A stretch of DNA of 64,000 bases from DASXRC01 sp036506495 (GTDB lineage: Bacteria; Actinomycetota; Actinomycetes; Mycobacteriales; Micromonosporaceae). Under the pieces are notes generated by a model, which saw nothing but the letters and a program-made list of their open reading frames with translations, was not told where the DNA came from and searched no databases. The DNA is taken from NCBI GenBank assembly GCA_036506495.1, contig DASXRQ010000125.1, forward strand, positions 1 to 64,000. Direction: 5' to 3'. Every line of letters starts with the position of its first letter. Positions within the stretch are counted from its first letter, which is position 1. Both the position numbers and the translations under genes were made by a program. This document shows, in pieces, positions 34,939-42,705 of the stretch.

Positions 34939-35505
34939 GTGGCTTTCCCCGATGACGTGCTCACCAAGGACGAGCACGTCGTTCTGCACCTGCACCCGCA
35001 CTGGAAGGCACTGATCCGTCCGGCGCTGGTGCTGGTCCTGGGCATCGCCGCCGTGGTGGTCGGCTGGGCGCTCCTCCCGGCCGGCGGCGCCGGCACGGTC
35101 GGGCTGTACGCGATCGGCGCCGTGGTGCTCGCGCTCGTGGTGTGGCTCGGCCTGTGGCCGTTCCTGGTCTGGCGCACCACTCACTACGTCTTCACCAACG
35201 AGCGGGTGCTGCTCCAGGAGGGCGTCTTCTCCCGGGATCGGCGGGACATCCCGCTCGCCCGCGTGAACGACCACTCGATGAGCCAGCGCCTCATCGAACG
35301 GCTGCTCGGCTGCGGCACGCTGACCATCGAGTCGGCCGGCGAGCGCGGCCAGTCGGTGCTCACAGATATCCCGCACGTCGAGCGCGTCCAGACCACCCTG
35401 TACGAGCTGGTCGAGGCCGACCGGGAGGCGCACACGGCGGACGACGGCGACCTGCGCGAGATCGCCGAGGCGCTCCGCGACCGCAACTCCGGCAACGGGC
35501 GGTAG
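34939..35505 (+). CDS. PH domain-containing membrane protein
   Basis: A 188-residue protein with two membrane helices (about residues 28-72), then a bacterial PH (bPH2/DUF304) domain: THYVFTNERVLLQEGVFSRDRRDIPLARVNDHSMSQ. A charged C-terminal tail follows. Function is unknown; such proteins are membrane associated. A strong Shine-Dalgarno GAGGAGG precedes the GTG. Its stop lies four bases from the convergent MaoC-like stop. Confidence 0.85.
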   Translation: MAFPDDVLTKDEHVVLHLHPHWKALIRPALVLVLGIAAVVVGWALLPAGGAGTVGLYAIGAVVLALVVWLGLWPFLVWRTTHYVFTNERVLLQEGVFSRDRRDIPLARVNDHSMSQRLIERLLGCGTLTIESAGERGQSVLTDIPHVERVQTTLYELVEADREAHTADDGDLREIAEALRDRNSGNGR

Positions 35506-35508
35506 CCG

Positions 35509-35994
35509 TCAACCCGCGCGCCGGGCGAACCAGCCGCGGAACCTCAGTCGCAGCACGTCCGGGCCCGGCTCGCCGTCGCTGGCGAGCCGGGTCATCGTGC
35601 CCTCCAGGGTGACGGTGCCGAGGCCCGGCTTCGCAGTCGACGGCCGGCGATCCAGCACGTCGAGCCGGACCACGAGCCGGTCACCGGCGCGCACCGGGGC
35701 CAGCCACCGAAGCTCCTCCAGCCCCGGCGACGCGGCCGCGGCGGCGCGGGACAGCACATAATCGACGTAGGCCCGCATGAACAGGCTGGCCGTGAAGAAC
35801 CCGCTCGCGATCAGCTCGCCGTACTCGCTCGCCCGGGCGGCCGCCTCGTCGACGTGGTACCACTGGGGGTCGAATCGCTCGGCGAAGGACCGCATCTCGG
35901 CCCCGTCGACCAGACAGACGCCGAGGTCGAAGGAATGGCCCGGGACGAGATCCTCGAAGAAGAGGTCGGCCTCCGCGCCCGTACCAGACCGCAT
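35509..35994 (-). CDS. MaoC-like hotdog-fold dehydratase
   Basis: A 161-residue hotdog protein with the MaoC signature: FDPQWYHVDEAAARASEYGELIASGFFTASL carries the Asp/His hydratase pair. Members hydrate enoyl thioesters. ATG 35994 places the FFEDLVPGHSF strand near the N-terminus; upstream codons look non-native. It follows two GtrA genes on the same strand (13-base gap), an unexpected pairing. Confidence 0.85.
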   Translation of the reverse strand: MRSGTGAEADLFFEDLVPGHSFDLGVCLVDGAEMRSFAERFDPQWYHVDEAAARASEYGELIASGFFTASLFMRAYVDYVLSRAAAAASPGLEELRWLAPVRAGDRLVVRLDVLDRRPSTAKPGLGTVTLEGTMTRLASDGEPGPDVLRLRFRGWFARRAG

Positions 35995-36007
35995 CGCAGA
36001 ACGGTCT

Positions 36008-36565
36008 TTAGTTGGCGCCGGGGCGCCGCGCCGCCGCATCCAGCTCGGCGGTGGCTAACTCGATCTCCAGCTCGAGGTCGAGAGGTGTCTCCAGCGGCCG
36101 TGGCGGCGGCGCGGCCGCGGCGACCGCGACCCGCTCGGGACGGAACACGAATGTCCGATACGACCAGAACCTGAAGACGGTGCCGAGCACGACGCCGAGC
36201 AGCTTCGCCGCGTTGATCGCCATGACGCTCTCCAGGCCCAGCCCGTACTTGGTCAGGCCCAGCACGCCCAGCTCGATCGTGAGCCCCGCACCGTTGAAGA
36301 AGAAGAACAGCAGGTACTCGCGCCGCAGTGCGGACCTCGGACGATCCCGATAGGTCCAGTGCCGGTTCAGGAAGAACGACAGGGATAGTGCGACGAGCGT
36401 CGCTATGACGTTCGCCTTCAGCTGTCCATTCGCGAAGATCGTTAAGATCAGCGCGTTGAACACCGCGAAGTTCACGACGGTGTTCATGGCTCCGACCAGG
36501 CCGAACTTGAGCGCCTCGTGGAGTAGCTTCTGCCAGCGTTCCGGCAGCAGGCGAGCTAGACGCAT
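36008..36565 (-). CDS. GtrA-family membrane protein (1)
   Basis: A 185-residue protein with four membrane helices between residues 20 and 140 and the family motifs FGLVGAMNTVVNFAVF, NRHWTY and FRFWSYRTFVF. GtrA proteins flip or present polyprenyl-linked sugars for surface polysaccharide modification. A charged C-terminal tail of about 40 residues is unusual. The start ATG is six bases after TAGGGT. Adjacent to a paralogue. Confidence 0.88.
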   Translation of the reverse strand: MRLARLLPERWQKLLHEALKFGLVGAMNTVVNFAVFNALILTIFANGQLKANVIATLVALSLSFFLNRHWTYRDRPRSALRREYLLFFFFNGAGLTIELGVLGLTKYGLGLESVMAINAAKLLGVVLGTVFRFWSYRTFVFRPERVAVAAAAPPPRPLETPLDLELEIELATAELDAAARRPGAN

Positions 36566-36634
36566 TCGGCCACCCTACGGGGTCGGGGGAGGAGCGGTTG
36601 TCTTCTCAGCGCGCAAAGCGGCCCAGCTCACGGC

Positions 36635-37189
36635 TCAGTCGCTCTGCGTAACTCGAACGGGCGCGAGTGGTGACGCCGCCGTACCCGGGCCCGCCGGTAA
36701 TGGCAGGAACACGAATTTCCGGTACGACCAGAACCGGAAGATCGTCCCGAGCGCCGTGCCCACGAGATTGCCGGCGATCAGGTCGGCGTTGCTCGACCGG
36801 AAGACCGGGGAAACGCTGCCGAGGCCGTAATGACTGAGCGCGACGCAGCCGAGCGCGATGCCCAGCCCGACGACGTTGAAGAAGAAGTACAGCACGTACT
36901 CCCGGTGCAGCTTGGAGCGCGCCCGGTGGCGCCAGGTCCAGAACCGGTTGCCGACGAACGCGACGGTGGCGGAGACCACCGTCGCCAAGGTCTTGGCCGT
37001 CAGCGTCTCGAGCTGGAACGAGTCGAGCATGACCTTGTACAGGACGGTGTCGATCATGTACGCCACCGCACCGACGGCGCCGAACTTGCCGACCTCGTGA
37101 ATGACGTGCTCGAAGCGGTCGTATAGGCGGCGCAGCCGCCCACCCGACACGGGTGGGGGGCCGGCCGGGGTGGTCGCGGTCGCTGCCAC
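36635..37189 (-). CDS. GtrA-family membrane protein (2)
   Basis: A 184-residue paralogue of the next gene downstream: GKFGAVGAVAYMIDTVLY, FVGNRFWTW and FRFWSYRKFVF align with it. Four membrane helices. GTG 37189 was chosen because TACTCT is seven bases upstream; ATG 37216 would add nine residues. The tandem copies probably arose by duplication and might form a heteromer. Confidence 0.87.
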   Translation of the reverse strand: MAATATTPAGPPPVSGGRLRRLYDRFEHVIHEVGKFGAVGAVAYMIDTVLYKVMLDSFQLETLTAKTLATVVSATVAFVGNRFWTWRHRARSKLHREYVLYFFFNVVGLGIALGCVALSHYGLGSVSPVFRSSNADLIAGNLVGTALGTIFRFWSYRKFVFLPLPAGPGTAASPLAPVRVTQSD

Positions 37190-37265
37190 GGACCCGAGAG
37201 TACCGGGAAAGGTCATCCGGCACCGGCCGGTGCGGCGACCCGGAGCGCCCGCCCGTCGCCTCGCC

Positions 37266-37282
37266 CAACTTCGTCGAAGTTG
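37266..37282. repeat. Intergenic palindromic repeat, family A (copy 4)
   Basis: CAACTTC-GTC-GAAGTTG, the TTCG-loop variant that also occurs twice near 62961-63024. It lies in the divergent region upstream of pckG. Confidence 0.65.
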
Positions 37283-37364
37283 TGGCTGCTGCCCGCCCAG
37301 GCAGCTTGTGCGCGAAGTTGTTCGGTTGCCCCCACGTTTCGACGCGAGAATGCACTTTCACCGA

Positions 37365-37410
37365 GGCACCGTGGGGCTTTGTGCAGTTCTTCACAAGCTC
37401 CCACGGTGCC
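37365..37410. promoter_or_regulatory. Interrupted hairpin upstream of pckG
   Basis: GGCACCGTGGG (37365-37375) pairs perfectly with CCCACGGTGCC (37400-37410). Inside it, CTTTGTG and CACAAG continue the stem with a bulge. It lies 115 bases before the PEP carboxykinase start and just upstream of the TAGGCT -10-like box, so it may be an operator or a terminator of upstream transcription. Confidence 0.5.
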
Positions 37411-37525
37411 CTTAACGGGCGGTCGGTTTAGGCTGAGCCCAACTCCCGTGACCGCGCGCCGGCGTGTCGGTTGACCGCACGCTCGGACAGGTCATCGGTC
37501 AGTGCCGACCACAAGGAGATACGCC

Positions 37526-39361
37526 ATGTCTGCTCCGGCCACCGTTCGTGGGCTCGAGGGCGCCCCGACGTCCCACGCAAGGTTGCTCGCGTGGGTCCGT
37601 GAGGTCGCCGAGCTCACCACGCCCGACCAGGTCGTCTGGTGCGACGGCTCGGACGCCGAGTGGACGCGCCTGACCGACCAGCTCGTCGAGGCGGGCACGC
37701 TTGTGCGGCTCAACCCGGAGCGGAAGCCCAACTCGTTCTGGGCCCGGACCGACCCCTCCGACGTCGCCCGGGTCGAGGAGCGCACGTTCATCTGCTCGGT
37801 CGACGAGGCCGACGCCGGCCCCACCAACAACTGGATGGCGCCGGCCGAGATGAAGCGCGTGATGACCGACCTCTACCGCGGGTGCATGAGCGGCCGGACG
37901 ATGTACGTCATTCCGTTCTGCATGGGCCCGGTCGAGGCCGAGAACCCGATGTTCGGCGTCGAGATCACCGACAGCCCGTACGTCGTCGCGTCGATGCGAA
38001 TCATGACCCGCATGGGCGCGAAGGTCCTCTCCGCGATGGGTGCCGGCGCGGACTTCGTGCCGGCCCTGCATTCGCTCGGCGCTCCACTCCAGGCGGGTGA
38101 GCAGGATGTGCCGTGGCCCTGTAACCAGACGAAGTACATCTCGCACTTCCCGGAGACCCGGGAGATCTGGTCGTACGGCTCGGGGTACGGCGGAAACTCG
38201 TTGCTGGGCAAGAAGTGCTACTCGCTGCGGATCGCGAGCGTGATGGCGCGCGACGAGGGCTGGCTGGCCGAGCACATGCTGATCCTGAAGCTCACCTCGC
38301 CGGCCCGGAAGATCTACTACGTCGCCGCGGCGTTCCCGTCCGCGTGCGGCAAGACGAACCTGGCCATGCTCGAGCCAACCATCCCCGGGTGGAAGGTCGA
38401 GACGCTCGGCGACGACATCGCCTGGATGCGGTTCGGTCAGGACGGCCGGCTCTATGCGGTCAACCCGGAGTACGGGCTGTTCGGCGTCGCACCCGGCACG
38501 GACTGGACGACCAACCCCAACGCGATGCGCACGCTCGAGGTCGGCAACTCCATCTTCACCAACGTCGCGCTGACCGACGACGGTGACATCTGGTGGGAGG
38601 GCATGGGGGAACCGCCCGCACACCTCATCGACTGGAAGGGGCGCGACTGGACGCCCGACTCCGACGAGCCGTCCAGCCACCCGAACAGCCGGTTCTGCAC
38701 GCCGATCACGCAGTGCCCGATCCTGGCCGACGAGTACCACGATCCGCACGGCGTACCCATCGACGCGATCCTGTTCGGCGGCCGGCGCAAGACGACCGTC
38801 CCGCTGGTGACCGAGGCGCGGGACTGGGTCCACGGCGTGTATCTGGGCGCGACGCTCTCGTCCGAGACCACGGCCGCCGCGGTCGGCCAGGTCGGCGTCG
38901 TGCGTCGGGACCCGATGGCGATGTTGCCGTTCATCGGCTACGACGGCGGCGACTACTTCCGGCACTGGATCGAGATGGGCAAGGGCGTCGACGGGGACGC
39001 CGCCAAGCTACCCAAGATCTTCTACGTCAACTGGTTCCGTCGGGGCGACGATGGGCACTTCCTCTGGCCCGGGTTCGGCGAGAACTCCAGGGTGCTCAAG
39101 TGGGTTATCGAGCGGCTCGAGGGCACCGGTGGCGGAGTCGAGACTCCGATCGGCTACGTGCCGACGCCCGACGCGCTCGACCTGTCGGGCCTGGATGTGC
39201 CGGCCGAGGACGTCGAGGCCGCGGTGCGGGTGGACGTCGACGAGTGGCGCGCGGAGATCCCGCAGGTCGCCGAGTGGTTCGACAAGTTCGGCGACAAGCT
39301 GCCCGGCGTGCTGTGGGCCGAGCTCGACGCGCTCAAGGCCCGGCTCGGCGTCACCGAGTAG
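37526..39361 (+). CDS. pckG: GTP-dependent phosphoenolpyruvate carboxykinase
   Basis: A 611-residue GTP-type PEPCK that converts oxaloacetate + GTP to PEP, the first committed step of gluconeogenesis. The kinase P-loop FPSACGKTNLAML contains the hyper-reactive Cys; GYGGNSLLGKKC and NWFRRGDDGHFLWPGFGEN (substrate and nucleotide loops) are intact. The Shine-Dalgarno AAGGAG is eight bases before ATG 37526. GlpX 8 kb away serves the same pathway. Confidence 0.95.
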   Translation: MSAPATVRGLEGAPTSHARLLAWVREVAELTTPDQVVWCDGSDAEWTRLTDQLVEAGTLVRLNPERKPNSFWARTDPSDVARVEERTFICSVDEADAGPTNNWMAPAEMKRVMTDLYRGCMSGRTMYVIPFCMGPVEAENPMFGVEITDSPYVVASMRIMTRMGAKVLSAMGAGADFVPALHSLGAPLQAGEQDVPWPCNQTKYISHFPETREIWSYGSGYGGNSLLGKKCYSLRIASVMARDEGWLAEHMLILKLTSPARKIYYVAAAFPSACGKTNLAMLEPTIPGWKVETLGDDIAWMRFGQDGRLYAVNPEYGLFGVAPGTDWTTNPNAMRTLEVGNSIFTNVALTDDGDIWWEGMGEPPAHLIDWKGRDWTPDSDEPSSHPNSRFCTPITQCPILADEYHDPHGVPIDAILFGGRRKTTVPLVTEARDWVHGVYLGATLSSETTAAAVGQVGVVRRDPMAMLPFIGYDGGDYFRHWIEMGKGVDGDAAKLPKIFYVNWFRRGDDGHFLWPGFGENSRVLKWVIERLEGTGGGVETPIGYVPTPDALDLSGLDVPAEDVEAAVRVDVDEWRAEIPQVAEWFDKFGDKLPGVLWAELDALKARLGVTE

Positions 39362-39372
39362 ACCCCCGGATC

Positions 39373-39407
39373 GGTGGCCCCCCTCCGCGACGGAGGGGGC
39401 GGCCACC
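39373..39407 (+). terminator. Terminator hairpin after pckG
   Basis: GGTGGC + CCCCCTCCG (39373-39387) pairs with CGGAGGGGG + GCCACC (39391-39407), with a short bulge. Very stable stem and a three-base loop, 12 bases after the stop codon. Confidence 0.8.
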
Positions 39408-39512
39408 GTCCCGGTTCGGGATCAGCCGGGCGTACGCCGAGAAGCGCGGCCACCCGCGCAGGCCCGCCGGTAGCCGACAGATCGGGCGGCCCGGGGAGTC
39501 GCTAGGCTGCGG

Positions 39513-40286
39513 GTGATGAATCTGCGGGACATCGTCTATTCGGTGTACGAGCGTCGGCTCAACGCCGCCCTGGAGGGCGCTCCGCGGCCACGCCACGTGG
39601 GAGTCATGTGCGACGGCAACCGCCGATGGGCCAAGGAAATGGGGTACGTGGACCCCAACGACGGCCACCGCGTCGGCGCGCAGCGAATCAAGGAGCTCTT
39701 GCGTTGGTGCGACGACGCCAGCGTCGAGCACGTCACGCTGTGGCTGCTCTCCACGGACAACCTGAACCGGCCGGCGGCCGAGCTGAACCCGTTGCTGCAG
39801 ATCATCGAGGACCTGGTGACCGAACTCGCCGAGGATGGCCAGCCGTGGCGGCTGCGGATGGTCGGCGCCCTCGACCTGCTTCCCGCACACCACGCCGCCG
39901 CGCTGAAGACCGCGGAGGAGCGCACGGGCGACCGTACAGGCGGTGCACAGGTGAACATCGCCGTGTGCTACGGCGGACGTCGCGAGATCGCCGATGCCGT
40001 CCGCTCCCTGCTGCACGAGCGCGCGCGTACCGGTGGAACGCTCGAGGAGCTGGCAGAGGTCATCGACGTCGACCACATCGCCGAGCATCTCTACACGGCG
40101 GGCCAGCCCGACCCCGACCTGGTCATCCGCACGAGCGGCGAGCAGCGTCTTTCCGGGTTTCTGCTGTGGCAATCAGCGCACTCGGAGTTCTACTTCTGCG
40201 ATGTGAACTGGCCGGATTTCCGCCACGTCGATTTCCTGCGCGCGCTCCGGTCGTACGCCAGCCGTCAGCGCCGGTTTGGCGCATAG
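39513..40286 (+). CDS. uppS: Short-chain Z-isoprenyl diphosphate synthase (UppS family)
   Basis: A 257-residue cis-prenyltransferase. MCDGNRRWAKEMG carries the catalytic Asp and RTSGEQRLSGFLLWQSAHSEFYF the diphosphate-binding Arg/Ser pair. Resembles mycobacterial Rv1086 (Z,E-farnesyl diphosphate synthase) more than the main decaprenyl/undecaprenyl enzyme; product length is inferred. TAGGCT at 39503-39508 lies four bases before GTG 39513 and seven before ATG 39516, so the latter may be the real start. Confidence 0.88.
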   Translation: MMNLRDIVYSVYERRLNAALEGAPRPRHVGVMCDGNRRWAKEMGYVDPNDGHRVGAQRIKELLRWCDDASVEHVTLWLLSTDNLNRPAAELNPLLQIIEDLVTELAEDGQPWRLRMVGALDLLPAHHAAALKTAEERTGDRTGGAQVNIAVCYGGRREIADAVRSLLHERARTGGTLEELAEVIDVDHIAEHLYTAGQPDPDLVIRTSGEQRLSGFLLWQSAHSEFYFCDVNWPDFRHVDFLRALRSYASRQRRFGA

Positions 40287-40292
40287 GCCGGC

Positions 40293-40661
40293 CTAGTCCT
40301 CCCCTCCGGTGACCGCCCGCAGGTGCGCCGCCCGGGGTCCCAGCGGGACTATCGCGGCGTCCTGCCCGCGGCTGAGCAGGTAGCCCTCGACGAATCCGGC
40401 GTTGCGGTCTCCGGCGTGCGAGTCGAGCTCCTCCAACCGCTCTAGGACCAAGTCGGTCACGGCGGTGAGTCGGCTGCTCAACCGCTCGTAGAACTCGGCC
40501 AGCACCGCCACGATGGTCGCGGTGCCGGCGGACACGATGGCGAACATGTTCACCACTGGCGGCACTCTTCCGGCACCGAGCACCGCGACAAGTACGTTGG
40601 CCGTGACGCACATCGTCACTGCGATGGTGGCGACGAGCACCGCCGTCCATTTCAGGGCCAC
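40293..40661 (-). CDS. Small two-helix membrane protein, unknown function
   Basis: A 122-residue protein with two membrane helices (about residues 4-26 and 33-53) and a charged cytoplasmic tail. No family recognised. The Shine-Dalgarno AAGGAGGGG before GTG 40661 sets the start. Its stop lies seven bases from the convergent uppS stop. Confidence 0.7.
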   Translation of the reverse strand: MALKWTAVLVATIAVTMCVTANVLVAVLGAGRVPPVVNMFAIVSAGTATIVAVLAEFYERLSSRLTAVTDLVLERLEELDSHAGDRNAGFVEGYLLSRGQDAAIVPLGPRAAHLRAVTGGED

Positions 40662-40823
40662 GGCTGACCCCTCCTTCTGTCCCGCAGGGCTGTGTTCGGC
40701 TGTTGTCCCGTCCCCCCGCCGACGACGAGCCCAAGCAGTACGGAAAGGCACGCTAACCCGAGCCGACGCGTATGCGTCTCGGCTACTCGGGCAATGTGGA
40801 TTGTTCTTTCGCCATCTGAGGAT

Positions 40824-41264
40824 CTAACCCGCCCGTTTACGGGCTTTGCGGCGATCCGCAGGCACTGGCGGTCGGTAAGCCAAGTAGCGGATTGTCTCCC
40901 GGATGTGGAACTTCTCCGCCTCGGAGATATTCGGATCTACGAGGCGGTGCAATAGGGCCTCGACGTCGGGGTCCATCGGGGGTGGGGCCGGCAACGGCCG
41001 CGCGGCCGCGGAGCGGTCCCAGCCGAGGACGCCGAACGCGACGCGGGGATCGATACCCAGTCCCTCGCAGAATGCGACGACCCTGGCCGGCTCGGGATCC
41101 GCAGTCCATTCACCACGGACCCACCGATTGACCGTCTGGCGCGAGACGCCGGTCTGGCGCGACACCTCGGTGCCGGTCCAGGCCCGAGAGGCTCGCGCGT
41201 CATCAAGCGCCTTGCGGACGAAGGCGGCGAAAGCAAGCTTCCGCCCAGTGCTGCTGTCGCGCAC
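40824..41264 (-). CDS. XRE-family helix-turn-helix regulator
   Basis: A 146-residue protein. An N-terminal HTH (WTGTEVSRQTGVSRQTVNRWVRGEWTADPEPARVVAFCEGLGI) is followed by a C-terminal region with a FHIRETIRYLA helix. GTG 41264 was chosen because TACCGT lies six bases upstream. The frame stays open to GTG 41384, but those 40 codons have low third-position GC and look untranslated. Divergent from two small genes, with several palindromes in the gap. Confidence 0.78.
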   Translation of the reverse strand: MRDSSTGRKLAFAAFVRKALDDARASRAWTGTEVSRQTGVSRQTVNRWVRGEWTADPEPARVVAFCEGLGIDPRVAFGVLGWDRSAAARPLPAPPPMDPDVEALLHRLVDPNISEAEKFHIRETIRYLAYRPPVPADRRKARKRAG

Positions 41265-41532
41265 CGAGGCACGGTACGGCCGGATTTCTTCGCGGCCTGC
41301 TGAGGAAGAGGGATCGTCTCGGAGAAGTGACGAGAGGGTGACGTCCGAATTTATCCCTTTCCTCCAATATTCGAGGGGTGGCACAGCACCAGGTTATCTC
41401 CCACATAGGGCTTGCATGAATCAGTCGAAAAGACGATGCTGTCACACGTGTGGGACGCTTTACCGTGTGTCACGTGCCTGAAACGATGTGTATCGGGCAC
41501 GGTCACGTCTTCGTGACAGGGGAGGTTTCGCA
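41265..41532. promoter_or_regulatory. Palindrome-rich divergent control region
   Basis: The gap between the XRE gene and the small gene at 41533 is AT-richer than its surroundings. It contains CACACGTGTG (41443-41452), CGAT-GTGT-ATCG (41484-41495) and GTCACG-TCTT-CGTGAC (41502-41517), with further CACGTG sites between. These are candidate XRE operators. Confidence 0.5.
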
Positions 41533-41865
41533 TTGACCGAGATCGCGACCCGTGGGCAGGCATTTGGCCTGATTGCGGAGGGGGTAGCCGCAGGCCTGTC
41601 CGCACCGTGGCGACTCTATCTGGCACGCGGTTGCCGATACCTGTCGTTCATGGTCGGCGACCGGGACGAGTGGGAGGCGTGGCGGGCCCATCTCGACTGC
41701 CCAGACCTTACGGTTCGCGTGTTCGAACTCGACGGCAACATCCGCCGCTCATCCGTTGCCGAGGTGCAGCGTGACGGTTGCCGGATCAGCGTGGAGCTCG
41801 TGGAGGACATCAGCACGGGAGACGTCGAGCGGTTGCTCGAGTCGCCTGATCGGCCGGTGAGGTGA
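41533..41865 (+). CDS. Small protein of unknown function (TTG start)
   Basis: A 110-residue soluble protein with no recognised family; mixed alpha/beta pattern with WRLYLARGCRYLSFMVGDRDEWEAWRAH. TTG 41533 has the Shine-Dalgarno GGGGAGG eight bases upstream and no ATG/GTG alternative nearby. Probably co-transcribed with the next gene and controlled by the divergent XRE regulator. Confidence 0.65.
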   Translation: MTEIATRGQAFGLIAEGVAAGLSAPWRLYLARGCRYLSFMVGDRDEWEAWRAHLDCPDLTVRVFELDGNIRRSSVAEVQRDGCRISVELVEDISTGDVERLLESPDRPVR

Positions 41866-41869
41866 CGCG

Positions 41870-42181
41870 TTGAGCCCATTCTTTGCCCTTTTCCTGGTTT
41901 TGCTCCTCGGCTCGTCCAGCTATGCGGCGGGCCGCCTCCATGGCCAACTCAGCTACCGCGTCGGGTACCGGTTCGGGTACCGACAGGGGTATTTCGACGG
42001 CGACCGAGCGGCGTGGAACCGCCGGCGTCGTGAGGCGCAGGCGGCAATCGCCTCGGTGCAATCGGTGCCACCCACGACAGCAACCGAATCCCGCACCGCC
42101 ATGAGTCAGGGAACGACGTACACGGGCGCCTCGTTCGCGGGAGTCGCGACCAACGGCGGACGGCACTCCCACGTGGGGTGA
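41870..42181 (+). CDS. Small membrane-anchored protein (TTG start)
   Basis: A 103-residue protein. One N-terminal hydrophobic helix (SPFFALFLVLLLGSSSYAAG) is followed by an aromatic repeat-like stretch (YRVGYRFGYRQGYFDG) and a polar Thr/Ser/Gly tail. No family recognised. TTG 41870 lies four bases after the preceding stop, with GAGGTGA as a possible ribosome site. Two TTG starts in a row are unusual. Confidence 0.6.
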   Translation: MSPFFALFLVLLLGSSSYAAGRLHGQLSYRVGYRFGYRQGYFDGDRAAWNRRRREAQAAIASVQSVPPTTATESRTAMSQGTTYTGASFAGVATNGGRHSHVG

Positions 42182-42537
42182 GCGACTGCCCGCGAGGGCG
42201 GGAGCCAGCGGCGACCGGGCTGCCTGGCGACCGTGAGACCGTGGCCATACGTGGCCACAGTCGGCAGGGTCGGGGTGCGCGCAGGGGCGCGCACCCCGAG
42301 CTGTGTTTGCTGGCCCTCGCTCCGCTCGGGCGGCTCGCGCCGCCGGCGGGCGCCGTCTTCGGCTGCGGGCGACGACCGCTTCGCCGCGTCGTCCTCGCCT
42401 CCAGACGGCGCCGCGGCGCTCGCGACTTGGCCGCGGGCGACGACTGCCGCACCGCGTCGCGGGACGGGACGGCGCTCCGCGCGTCCTCACCGTGTGGGTA
42501 CTAGCCCGTGCTGGCATTGTGCGGTTAGCGTCTACGC
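42182..42537. other. Intergenic region with two hairpins
   Basis: GTGGCCA-TACG-TGGCCAC (42241-42258) and CGGGGTGCGCGC-AGGG-GCGCGCACCCCG (42271-42298) form consecutive hairpins after the small-gene pair. The rest is GC-rich with no ORF of typical codon use and runs to the -10-like TAGCGT at 42526-42531. Confidence 0.65.
42271..42298 (+). terminator. Terminator-like hairpin
   Basis: Perfect 12-bp stem (42271-42282 with 42287-42298) and a four-base loop, about 90 bases after the stop of the small membrane protein gene. Confidence 0.65.
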
Positions 42538-42705
42538 ATGGCGCGGGGTCTTCCCGGCCAGCCGGCAGGCCCGGACAGCGAAGCGACGCCACGGGGCCCG
42601 CACCGACCCCGTGCACGACGGGCGGCCGGAGGAGGGCGTCGTCGCCGTCGCGGGCGGGCGTCCCGGACCGTGGGCGGAGTGCGCGTCCGCTGGAGCACGC
42701 CGTGA
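42538..42705 (+). CDS. Arg-rich mini-ORF coupled to phoH2 (candidate PhoAT-like antitoxin)
   Basis: A 55-codon ORF starting MARGLPGQPAGP and ending with a TGA that overlaps the PhoH2 GTG (GTGA, 42702-42705). TAGCGT lies at 42526-42531, six bases before the ATG, the same signature as other starts here. The product is very basic (Arg runs at residues 34-42). In mycobacteria a small phoAT gene lies directly upstream of phoH2 and forms a toxin-antitoxin pair with it. Third-position GC is only moderate and I cannot test homology, so it may be just a 5' leader. Confidence 0.4.
   Translation: MARGLPGQPAGPDSEATPRGPHRPRARRAAGGGRRRRRGRASRTVGGVRVRWSTP

Larger units (their letters stand above)
37190..37525. 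other. Divergent intergenic region upstream of PEP carboxykinase
   Basis: Contains a family A palindrome (37266-37282), an interrupted hairpin (37365-37410) and a possible -10, TTTAGGCT, at about 37427-37434. No ORF with typical codon use. Confidence 0.6.

Noticed and set aside
41265..41384. 40-codon N-terminal extension of the XRE regulator from GTG 41384
   Set aside because: A -10-like hexamer does precede it, but the codons have much lower third-position GC than the rest of the gene, so it is probably untranslated.
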